DNA from: an uncultured bacterium
GTDB lineage: Bacteria; Verrucomicrobiota; Lentisphaeria; Victivallales; Victivallaceae
Assembly (NCBI GenBank): GCA_949286445.1
Contig: CASECL010000169.1
Location: 1 to 5,155 of the forward strand
Length of the DNA stretch: 5,155 nucleotides
Direction: 5' to 3'
Within the stretch, counting starts at the first letter, position 1. Every line of letters begins with the position of its first letter. Made by a program: the position numbers and the translations under genes. The notes below the pieces were generated by a model that was not told the origin of the DNA, did no database searches, and saw only the letters and a program-made list of their open reading frames with translations. Below, one piece after another: positions 1-5,155 of the stretch.

Positions 1-1
1 G

Positions 2-163
2 GTGGCATTGACTCAGGATGGCGAAACTACGGTAAAAAGTTATTATCCGCTTGCGGACGGCATTGAACTGCGTCCGGCCAATCCGGCATTCAAGCCCATG
101 GTTTATGCCAAGCGCGACCTGGCTATTCAGGGCAAGGTGGTCGGCCTTACCCGTGAATTCTGA
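2..163 (+). CDS. lexA: LexA repressor, C-terminal fragment (5' end outside window)
   Basis: This is the last 53 codons plus TGA of an S24-family self-cleaving repressor, LexA, which represses SOS genes and autocleaves when stimulated by RecA-ssDNA. The visible part is the end of the C-terminal peptidase/dimerisation domain. The segment TTVKSYY (codons 9-15) matches the LexA TVKR block, so the Lys at codon 12 (bases 35-37) should be the catalytic general base of the Ser-Lys dyad. The serine lies outside the window. RPANPAFKPM followed by IQGKVVGLTR near the end is the typical LexA C-terminal strand pair. UmuD and phage CI-like S24 proteins share the fold, but the ANPAFKP and IQGKVVG wording fits LexA better. 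The DNA-binding domain, cleavage site and promoter (where a LexA box would lie) are not in the window. priA follows 26 nt later on the same strand. Confidence 0.86.
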   Translation: MALTQDGETTVKSYYPLADGIELRPANPAFKPMVYAKRDLAIQGKVVGLTREF

Positions 164-189
164 ACTTCAATCTGCAACTCACCCGCGGC

Positions 190-2478
190 ATGACGGAAAA
201 ACTTATCGCCAAAGTAATCAGCGACCTGGCATTGGATAAAACCTTTGATTATCTGATGCCGGAAGAGCTGCGCGGTGATATTGCCGTGGGAAGCCAGGTA
301 AAAGTGCCGTTCGGCAGAAGCGAAAGGCTGGGGTTTGTTCTCCGCCTTTCCGACCATAGTGAATATCCGGCTCACCGGCTGAAATCGATTATCGCTTTGT
401 CTGAAAACCGTACCCGGCTGACGGAAAATCTCCTGAAGCTCGGTCTCTGGATGGCCGAATACTACTGCTGTTCACAGGAACAGGCAGTACGCTGTCTGCT
501 GCCGGGGGCGGTGCGAAGCGGCAGAATCCACACCCGCAAAGAAAATTTCCACTATCTTGCCGACCGGGAGGGGGCGGAACGTTTCATCGCGGAAAATGAG
601 GGGAAAAAAAGATTTTCCACCCGGGTGGAACTGCTGAAAAATTTTCTTTCTGACTTTGAATATTCTTCATCTGAATTTCTGGAAAAATTCCAAAAGAATA
701 CTGCTGTACTGGCTCCGCTGGTAAAAGCAGGATTGATAAAAACTGAAAGCCGCGCCGTGGAACGGGGGATTTTCGGTTCTTCTGAATTGGTTGCCAGTTC
801 GCCCCGGCCGCCGACGGAGGAACAGGCAGCGGTATTGAACAAATTTGATGCCATGCTTGAACAAGGCGGCGGAGTAATGCTGCTGCACGGGGTCACCAAC
901 AGCGGAAAAACTGAAGTTTATATGCAGGCGGTGGAAAAAGTCCGGCGTCTCGGCAAAGGAGCAATTGTGCTGGTGCCGGAAATTTCGCTTACGCCTCAGA
1001 CCGTAAGACGTTTCCGGGCCAGATTCGGCGACCGGCTCAGCGTGCTCCACAGCGCATTGAGCGACGGGGAACGCTTTGATCAATGGAATAAAATCGACCG
1101 GGGTGAAGCCGATATTGTAGTGGGAGCCCGTTCCGCGCTGTTTGCCCCGATCCACAATCTGGGGCTTATCGTGGTGGACGAAGAACATGAAAGTTCATAC
1201 AAGCAATCGGAAACGCCCCGTTACCATGCCCGTGATGTCGCCGTAGTGCGGGGGAAAATTGAAAGTGCCGTGGTTATATTGGGATCGGCCACTCCGTCCG
1301 CTGAATCAGTGGAAAATGCCCGCTCCGGGAAATACACCCTCTGCGAAATGAAAAACAAGGTAAGCTGCTCGGTCGAACCCAGGGTACGGATAATTGATAT
1401 GCGCCTATGTTCTGCACCCGCCGCTGCCGGCGGAGACTCCGGTGCCGGCGGAAACACAGGAAATGAAAACACCGGCCCCGGAAGGATGGGCAGTATTTTT
1501 TCACCGCTGTTAATTGAGAGTGTCAATGACCGGCTGCGGCGCGGGGAACAAAGCATACTTTTTTACAATCTCCGGGGTTATGCCCGGACTTTCGGCTGTG
1601 AATTGTGCCAGTATGAAGCCCATTGCCCGGACTGCAGCGTTAAACTGGTTTATTCCCGGAGAAACCAGACGTTGAACTGCCACTGGTGCGGACACTCGGA
1701 AACAGCTCCGTCCAAATGCCCGGTCTGCGGCAATCCGGAAATACGTTACTCCGGATCAGGCACTGAAAGAATTGAAAATATCGCCGCGGCTGTTTTCCCC
1801 GGCGCGAGAATTTGCCGGATGGATTCAGACACCATGCGCCGGGCGGAGGATTACGAAAACGCACTGGACGATTTCCGCCGGGGTGCCACCGACATACTGA
1901 TCGGTACCCAGATGATTGCCAAAGGACTGCATTTTCCCAATGTTACACTGGTAGGAATACTTAATGCGGATCAGAGTTTGAATCAGCCGGATTTCCGGGC
2001 GGCGGAAAGGACTTACCAATTGATTACCCAGGTGGCTGGCCGGGCAGGCAGAGGAGATACCCCCGGGGAGGTATTAATTCAAAGCTACAATCCGGAAAAT
2101 GAGGTTATATCTGCGGCGGCAAAAGGGGATTTTGAAGCCTTTCAGCAATACGATTTTGAAGTGAGAAAAATTCTGAAATACCCACCCTTTTCCCATCTTA
2201 TACTGCTGCATTTCGAGTCGGAAAATGAACAGTTCGCCGCGGATTACGCCATGGCGGTGGCGGAAAACCTGAAACCGTACCTCAATAATGATATAAAAAT
2301 GGCCGGCCCTATGCCTGCTCCGGTAGAAAGAATAAAAGGCAAATTCCGTTACCAGATTGTGCTGCGCGGTGAAAACATGCGTTACCTGCGCCGGGCATTG
2401 CGTTACATGGTGCTGAACACGCCGGAGGGGGGGAAAGTCTCCTTTTTCATCGACGTGGACGCCCAGGATATGAGATAA
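190..2478 (+). CDS. priA: Primosomal protein N' / replication restart helicase PriA
   Basis: PriA is a cytoplasmic superfamily 2 3'-to-5' DNA helicase that recognises abandoned replication forks and starts DnaB reloading. Seen in order: the N-terminal 3'-end-binding domain with KTFDYL (17-22; F19 and D20 match the E. coli 3'-OH pocket), VPFGR (39-43) and K65; a winged-helix region from about 105; Walker A GVTNSGKT (234-241, Lys 240); LVPEIS (261-266); Walker B DEEH (330-333); SATPS (366-370); and eight zinc-binding cysteines at 470, 473, 479, 482, 497, 500, 510 and 513. Motif V is GTQMIAKG (572-579), motif VI is QVAGRAGRG (614-622), and the C-terminal domain has YPPFSH (664-669) and GPMPAP (706-711). 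Its 762 residues compare with 732 in E. coli; much of the excess is a Gly/Asn-rich insert at about 408-435. ATG 190 is the only in-frame ATG after the stop at 154-156 and gives a normal N-terminus, but it has no clear SD. All catalytic residues are present, so the protein should be active. Confidence 0.97.
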   Translation: MTEKLIAKVISDLALDKTFDYLMPEELRGDIAVGSQVKVPFGRSERLGFVLRLSDHSEYPAHRLKSIIALSENRTRLTENLLKLGLWMAEYYCCSQEQAVRCLLPGAVRSGRIHTRKENFHYLADREGAERFIAENEGKKRFSTRVELLKNFLSDFEYSSSEFLEKFQKNTAVLAPLVKAGLIKTESRAVERGIFGSSELVASSPRPPTEEQAAVLNKFDAMLEQGGGVMLLHGVTNSGKTEVYMQAVEKVRRLGKGAIVLVPEISLTPQTVRRFRARFGDRLSVLHSALSDGERFDQWNKIDRGEADIVVGARSALFAPIHNLGLIVVDEEHESSYKQSETPRYHARDVAVVRGKIESAVVILGSATPSAESVENARSGKYTLCEMKNKVSCSVEPRVRIIDMRLCSAPAAAGGDSGAGGNTGNENTGPGRMGSIFSPLLIESVNDRLRRGEQSILFYNLRGYARTFGCELCQYEAHCPDCSVKLVYSRRNQTLNCHWCGHSETAPSKCPVCGNPEIRYSGSGTERIENIAAAVFPGARICRMDSDTMRRAEDYENALDDFRRGATDILIGTQMIAKGLHFPNVTLVGILNADQSLNQPDFRAAERTYQLITQVAGRAGRGDTPGEVLIQSYNPENEVISAAAKGDFEAFQQYDFEVRKILKYPPFSHLILLHFESENEQFAADYAMAVAENLKPYLNNDIKMAGPMPAPVERIKGKFRYQIVLRGENMRYLRRALRYMVLNTPEGGKVSFFIDVDAQDMR
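1423..1458 (+). repeat. Two imperfect 18-bp tandem copies inside priA
   Basis: Codons 412-417 (AAGGDS) and 418-423 (GAGGNT) are two adjacent 18-bp copies sharing GCCGGCGGA and most flanking bases. They form the core of a Gly/Ala/Asn-rich stretch (about codons 408-435) between the IIDMR strand and the IFSPLL helix, where E. coli PriA has only a short connector. The period is a multiple of three, so the reading frame is kept. The likely origin is slippage or duplication in a surface loop; no function can be read from the sequence. Confidence 0.6.
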
Positions 2479-2489
2479 AAGCAAACCAG

Positions 2490-2495
2490 AAGGAG
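2490..2495 (+). promoter_or_regulatory. Ribosome binding site of the nitroreductase gene
   Basis: AAGGAG lies 10 nt before ATG 2506, in the 27-nt gap after the priA stop. It is the strongest SD match in the window. It supports translation from ATG 2506 rather than from internal ATGs such as 2713, and so supports including the hydrophobic N-terminal segment in the protein. Confidence 0.8.
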
Positions 2496-2505
2496 AAACA
2501 AAATC

Positions 2506-3234
2506 ATGAAAAAGTATGAAGGAGTATTGCTGGTACTGATGGCCCTGGCTCTGGGGCTGGCAATCTGGCATGGTGTCCGGGTGCCGTCGGGAGAACCGGA
2601 AGTACTGGATTTTACCATGCTGGAGAAAGTTCCGGACGACTCCGGGATTGCCGGGAAAACCATGGATAATCCAATGAAAAATATTAAATCAACTGAAAAG
2701 GCAATGGCAAAAATGGAAAATCAGCAGCTGAACAACGTAGTGCAAACCATTCTCAACCGTAAAAGTGTGCGTAAATATTCCGACCGTGAAGTAAGTGAAA
2801 AAGATCTGATTCTGCTGGCCCGGACCGCCATGGCGGCCCCCACCGCCAGAGACAGCCGCCCCTGGTATATTTTTGCCACCAACAAAAAAGCCGAAATTGA
2901 AAAACTTTCCGAAGCCTATGCCCAGATCGGCAACGCCAAAGCTCTGCTGATCATCTGCGGTAACCGGGATAAATTTCTGGAAGGCCCCGGCGAACTTTAC
3001 TGGATGCAGGACTGCGCGGCGGCAACGGAAAACGCACTGCTGGCGGCGGAATCCCTCGGCATCGGAGCCGTATGGCTGGGCATCTGCCCCAACAAACAGC
3101 GCATGGATGGAATAACAAAGGTATTGAAACTTTCTGACAATCTGGTACCGTTTTCTGTTATTTCCCTGGGTTATCCGGAGGGCGAAAACCAGCCGAAAGA
3201 CAAATGGGATGAAAACGCTTTCAAAATACTCTGA
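2506..3234 (+). CDS. Membrane-anchored nitroreductase-family flavoprotein
   Basis: This is a 242-residue protein of the FMN-dependent nitroreductase family, whose members use NAD(P)H to reduce nitro compounds, quinones or other acceptors; the substrate cannot be told here. Residues 1-6 carry two lysines and 7-21 are a hydrophobic helix (VLLVLMALALGLAIW). No lipobox cysteine and no obvious signal-peptidase site follow, so it reads as a signal anchor. Residues 25-75 form a polar linker. The catalytic domain, about 76-242, has the usual single-domain length: RKSVRKYS (85-92) is the FMN phosphate-binding start, APTARDSRPW (111-120) is the flavin-contact block, DCAAATENALLAAESLGIGAVWLG (in two parts, 169-180 and 181-192) is the dimer helix and following strand, and SLGYPEGE sits near the end. 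If lysines stay inside, the flavin domain would face the periplasm or exterior (inference). It lies 27 nt after priA, probably in the same operon, with no obvious functional tie to it. Confidence 0.88.
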   Translation: MKKYEGVLLVLMALALGLAIWHGVRVPSGEPEVLDFTMLEKVPDDSGIAGKTMDNPMKNIKSTEKAMAKMENQQLNNVVQTILNRKSVRKYSDREVSEKDLILLARTAMAAPTARDSRPWYIFATNKKAEIEKLSEAYAQIGNAKALLIICGNRDKFLEGPGELYWMQDCAAATENALLAAESLGIGAVWLGICPNKQRMDGITKVLKLSDNLVPFSVISLGYPEGENQPKDKWDENAFKIL

Positions 3235-3277
3235 AACTCCGGCAGCTACGGTTTCAGACAGAGTTTGAACGGAAACA

Positions 3278-3317
3278 ACGGCAGGAGAAAGGGGGATTTT
3301 CAACTTTCTCCTGCCGT
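3278..3317 (+). terminator. Perfect 14-bp hairpin after the nitroreductase gene, probable terminator
   Basis: The arm 3278-3291 (ACGGCAGGAGAAAG) is the exact reverse complement of 3304-3317, with a 12-nt loop. It starts 43 nt after the nitroreductase stop, where the end of the lexA-priA-nitroreductase transcript would be expected. The stretch after the stem (TCTTGCGG) is a poor U-tract, so intrinsic termination may be inefficient, or the hairpin may act as a 3'-end stabiliser. Confidence 0.65.
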
Positions 3318-3484
3318 CTTGCGGCAGCCGGGTGCGGTTTTGACTGCGGAAAAAACAGCAGTTACGGATAAGGCGTGAAAAATCCCGCATCCGCGGAGTT
3401 CTGCATTGCCGGTTAAGCTGACCGTAATCCCGCGGCGGGAGGTGAAGCGGACTGACATTTTTTACATTTTATGCAAATATCAAT

Positions 3485-3513
3485 TTGAAAAAGCTGTAAA
3501 TACGGCATATATT
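3485..3513 (+). promoter_or_regulatory. Sigma70-type promoter of tig
   Basis: TTGAAA (3485-3490) and TATATT (3508-3513) each match consensus at five of six bases and are separated by the optimal 17 bp in a locally AT-rich stretch. Transcription would start near 3520, giving a leader of about 50 nt before ATG 3571. It makes tig a separate unit from the genes upstream. No operator or inverted repeat overlapping it was seen. Confidence 0.7.
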
Positions 3514-3560
3514 ATTCAACTTGGTGTAATGTGATAAAAAAGATTTCTACAATAACATAC

Positions 3561-3564
3561 GGAG
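3561..3564 (+). promoter_or_regulatory. Ribosome binding site of tig
   Basis: GGAG, in the context ACGGAGAAAGAA, lies 6 nt before ATG 3571. It supports that start and shows that highly expressed genes in this organism use SD initiation, in contrast to priA. Confidence 0.75.
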
Positions 3565-3570
3565 AAAGAA

Positions 3571-4890
3571 ATGGCTGATTTGGTAAAATCTCTTAAATGT
3601 GAAGTAAAGGACGTCAACGCCTGCCGCAAGGCTTTCAGTGTTTCCGCCGATGCCGAGACTGTGAAAAAAGAAGCTGCCCGCGCCCTCAAAGATATTGCCG
3701 GCATGGTATCTCTGCCGGGTTTCCGCGTCGGCAAGGCCCCGGTGGGTATCGTAAAATCCAGATATGAAAAGGAAATCCGCGAAGAAGTAGAACGCCGCAT
3801 GGTCAATGCCGCTTTTGACCTCATCAATGAACACAAAGACTGGGAAGTGCTTTCCGTTGCCTTTGCGGAAGAACCGAAACTTGAACTGGATGCCGACTTT
3901 ACTTTTGTAATGAATGTTGACGTGGCTCCGGAAATTAAACTGCCGGACTACAAGGCAATTAAACTGGACGCTCCGGAAGTGAAAGTGGATGAAAAAACCC
4001 TTGCTGAAAGAATGGATTTCTATCGCAATATGTATTCATCCTATGCGGAAGCGGATGATGCCGCCAAGCCGGGCGATATGCTCAAAGTTACCTACAAGAG
4101 CGACTTTGCCCTCCCCGAAGATGCCTCCAATTCCCTCAAACGCCTGGTCGAAGCCGAAGACAGCTATCTCTGGCTCAATGATCCGGAAATGATACCCGGT
4201 TCAACCAAAGCTCTTACCGGTGCGGAAAAAGGCAGGCATTACCAGTTTACCGCTGAATATCCCGCCGATTTCCGGGAAAGCGCGCTGGCAGGCAAAAAAG
4301 TCACTTATGATCTGGATGTACTCTCCATTCAGCGCCGCAAGCCGCTGACTGATGAGGAACTTTGCGAAAAACTGCAGGTAAAGAGCATTGAAGATTTCGA
4401 GAAAAATCTGCGCGAAGCCATGACCGCTGAGGAAAAGAACCGTCAGCGCGGTGAACTGGCAGAAAAACTCTATGCTGAATTGGATAAGCAGGTTCCGGAA
4501 TTTGAACTGCCGCCCTCCATGCTGCAGAACGAGACCGCCAAGGAACTGCGCAAACTGGCCAATGAGCAGATCAAAAGCGCGGAAGATGCAGAAAAATTCA
4601 AGGCGGCAATGGAAGAAAACAACAAGACCGCTGAAGCCGCCGCTGCCAAGTCACTCCGCCGCAGCCTGATCCTCCGGGCCGTGGCCAAGGCGGAAAAGAT
4701 CAGCATTACTGCTGAAGAAGTGAATGCCCAGATTGACAGCATGAGCCGTTATTACGGTTACAAGGGCAAAGAGTTCCGCTCCATGCTGGAAAAGAACGGT
4801 GCCATTGATGATCTGGCTCTGGATATGGTCAATGCCAAAACTCTGGAATTTCTGACCGGTATGGCTACCGGCGGAGCTGATAAAAAATAA
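3571..4890 (+). CDS. tig: Trigger factor, ribosome-associated chaperone with divergent PPIase domain
   Basis: Trigger factor binds next to the ribosomal exit tunnel and shields nascent chains. The 439 residues are close to the usual 430-450, so all three domains should be present. The ribosome-binding domain (about 1-130) carries the signature GFRVGKAP at 50-57, the loop that docks on ribosomal protein L23. The PPIase-like domain spans about 165-255, opening with GDMLKVTY (168-175) and closing with the LAGKKVTYDLDVLSI strand (239-253). Its core is poorly conserved: the usual IPGFE block reads IPGST (208-212), and the region equal to the DFxGxxDGxxFxGG loop is replaced by an acidic, Leu-rich stretch. 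The C-terminal helical arms (about 258-430) include PLTDEEL, FELPPSMLQNE and the ITAEEVNAQI block typical of the family. The ending GGADKK is a flexible tail. Chaperone function is likely kept; prolyl isomerase activity is doubtful. In many bacteria clpP and clpX follow, but they are not reached here. Confidence 0.93.
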   Translation: MADLVKSLKCEVKDVNACRKAFSVSADAETVKKEAARALKDIAGMVSLPGFRVGKAPVGIVKSRYEKEIREEVERRMVNAAFDLINEHKDWEVLSVAFAEEPKLELDADFTFVMNVDVAPEIKLPDYKAIKLDAPEVKVDEKTLAERMDFYRNMYSSYAEADDAAKPGDMLKVTYKSDFALPEDASNSLKRLVEAEDSYLWLNDPEMIPGSTKALTGAEKGRHYQFTAEYPADFRESALAGKKVTYDLDVLSIQRRKPLTDEELCEKLQVKSIEDFEKNLREAMTAEEKNRQRGELAEKLYAELDKQVPEFELPPSMLQNETAKELRKLANEQIKSAEDAEKFKAAMEENNKTAEAAAAKSLRRSLILRAVAKAEKISITAEEVNAQIDSMSRYYGYKGKEFRSMLEKNGAIDDLALDMVNAKTLEFLTGMATGGADKK

Positions 4891-4904
4891 TAAATTTTCC
4901 GGAA

Positions 4905-4925
4905 TTTCCTGCTTTGGTCAGGAAA
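4905..4925 (+). terminator. Weak hairpin after tig, possible terminator
   Basis: TTTCCTG (4905-4911) pairs with CAGGAAA (4919-4925) over 7 bp with a 7-nt loop, 14 nt after the tig stop. A T-rich stretch (TTATTT, 4931-4936) follows after a 5-nt gap, so it resembles an intrinsic terminator but is not a strong one. Confidence 0.4.
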
Positions 4926-4937
4926 CAGTATTATTTA

Positions 4938-4972
4938 CGGCGGAGAGGGAGAGTTTTTTCTCCGCTCCGCCG
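4938..4972 (+). terminator. Second, stronger hairpin after tig
   Basis: CGGCGGAG (4938-4945) pairs with CTCCGCCG (4965-4972). Inside it, GGAGA (4948-4952) pairs with TCTCC (4959-4963) around a T-rich loop, giving 13 bp in all with a small internal bulge. The run of six T lies within the hairpin, not after it, so classic Rho-independent action is uncertain. Its position makes it the likely 3' end of the tig transcript. Confidence 0.45.
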
Positions 4973-4996
4973 CTTTACTCTCCCGGCGGCAATAAT

Positions 4997-5070
4997 CGGT
5001 GACCGGGGGGATGAAAAGATAGCACAACCGGCGGGATAACCTGGGGGGGATGCCGGGTGGCAACCAGTGG
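4997..5070. repeat. Decayed copies of the downstream tandem repeat
   Basis: Variants of the core RACCGGGGGTATGA occur at 5001 (GACCGGGGGGATGA), 5026 (AACCGGCGGGATAA), 5038 (AACCTGGGGGGGAT) and 5062 (AACCAGTGGTATGA). The steps are 25, 12 and 24 bp, close to one or one-half of the 23-bp unit that follows in phase from 5071. The segment is best read as the diverged edge of the array. Confidence 0.55.
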
Positions 5071-5155
5071 TATGACCGGTGAACGACCGGGGGTATGACC
5101 GGTGAACGACCGGGGGTATGACCGGTGAACGACCGGGGGTATGACCGGTGAACGA
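5071..5155. repeat. 23-bp tandem repeat array, running off the window end
   Basis: There are three complete identical units (starting at 5071, 5094 and 5117) and 16 nt of a fourth (5140-5155). Each unit is two half-repeats that both begin GACCGG: an 11-bp half, GACCGGTGAAC, and a 12-bp half, GACCGGGGGTAT. GACCGG thus recurs at 5074, 5085, 5097, 5108, 5120, 5131 and 5143, alternating 11 and 12 bp. CCGGT-GAACG-ACCGG in each unit can form a 5-bp hairpin. The + strand has frequent TGA stops and the period is not a multiple of three, so it looks non-coding. It may be a minisatellite or a protein-binding array; the total copy number is unknown. Confidence 0.93.

Larger units (their letters stand above)
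3235..3570. other. 336-bp intergenic region between the nitroreductase gene and tig
   Basis: No credible coding sequence was seen on either strand. The first third (to about 3330) holds a strong hairpin and an overlapping weaker one. The middle, about 3330-3450, is GC-rich with only short inverted repeats, such as TCCCG-CGG-CGGGA around 3428-3440 and the palindrome TCCGCGGA near 3390. I recognise no tRNA, riboswitch or known small RNA there. The last 120 bp turn AT-rich and carry the tig promoter and 5' leader. Confidence 0.7.

Noticed and set aside
51..239. Short + strand frame overlapping the lexA end and priA start
   Set aside because: It overlaps two genes identified by homology in other frames, and its translation resembles no protein.
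2074..2571. Open frame on the - strand across the priA end and nitroreductase start
   Set aside because: It is antisense to conserved PriA C-terminal coding sequence, His/Phe/Gln-rich, with no recognisable domain.
2713..3234. Soluble nitroreductase starting at the internal ATG 2713
   Set aside because: It would give a standard-length cytoplasmic enzyme, but upstream there is only a weakly placed AAAGG, whereas ATG 2506 has AAGGAG in a 27-nt intergenic gap.
2689..3390. Long open frame (233 codons) on the - strand opposite the nitroreductase gene
   Set aside because: It lies antisense to a clear family member over most of its length, has an unlikely Gly/Phe/Arg-rich composition, and extends through the hairpin region. 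It is a shadow of the real gene.
3330..3470. tRNA, riboswitch or small RNA gene in the GC-rich middle of the intergenic region
   Set aside because: No cloverleaf, T-loop motif or known riboswitch core could be recognised, only short inverted repeats that are common in GC-rich sequence.
3452..3480. Alternative tig promoter with CTGACA as -35
   Set aside because: At 17-bp spacing the -10 would be AAATAT, a poor match; the TTGAAA/TATATT pair 33 bp downstream is much better.
4997..5155. CRISPR array
   Set aside because: The 23-bp units are directly adjacent with no unique spacers, and the unit is built of two related halves; this is a tandem repeat.
4980..5155. Coding on the - strand through the repeat array
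   Set aside because: The reverse strand is free of stops in the repeats, but there is no ATG and the composition is simply GC-rich repeat. The openness follows from the unit containing no reverse stop triplets, so it is not evidence for a gene.

Overview
The window holds ordinary bacterial chromosomal DNA with four genes, all on the + strand, and ends inside a tandem-repeat array. GC content, judged by eye, is near or slightly above half. The genes use Shine-Dalgarno (SD) sites of the GGAG type, and tig has a sigma70-like promoter, so the source is a bacterium. The proteins are clear LexA, PriA, nitroreductase-family and trigger factor (Tig) homologues but are rather divergent from the E. coli and Bacillus versions I know. 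A PVC-group lineage such as Lentisphaerota/Verrucomicrobiota is a guess at low confidence; nothing here is diagnostic.

Layout: (1) 2-163 is the C-terminal end of lexA, including its catalytic lysine. (2) 190-2478 is a complete priA (762 codons), starting 26 nt after lexA, with all helicase motifs and all eight zinc-binding cysteines, plus a small Gly/Asn-rich insertion. (3) 2506-3234 follows 27 nt later and has a strong SD. It encodes a nitroreductase-family flavoprotein preceded by an N-terminal membrane segment and a linker. These three genes look like one transcription unit. (4) 3235-3570 is a 336-bp intergenic region with a perfect 14-bp hairpin just after the nitroreductase gene and a good promoter just before tig. 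(5) 3571-4890 is a complete tig, encoding a ribosome-associated chaperone with a divergent PPIase domain. (6) 4891-5155 contains two hairpins after tig, then decayed and finally perfect copies of a 23-bp tandem repeat that runs off the window.

Functionally, lexA (SOS repressor) and priA (replication restart) fit together as a DNA-damage/replication-restart pair. The nitroreductase may simply be co-transcribed. tig is a separate unit with its own promoter. I see no convincing undescribed multi-gene system. The items most worth a second look are the nested 11+12-bp repeat array, the membrane-anchored nitroreductase, and the lexA-priA linkage.
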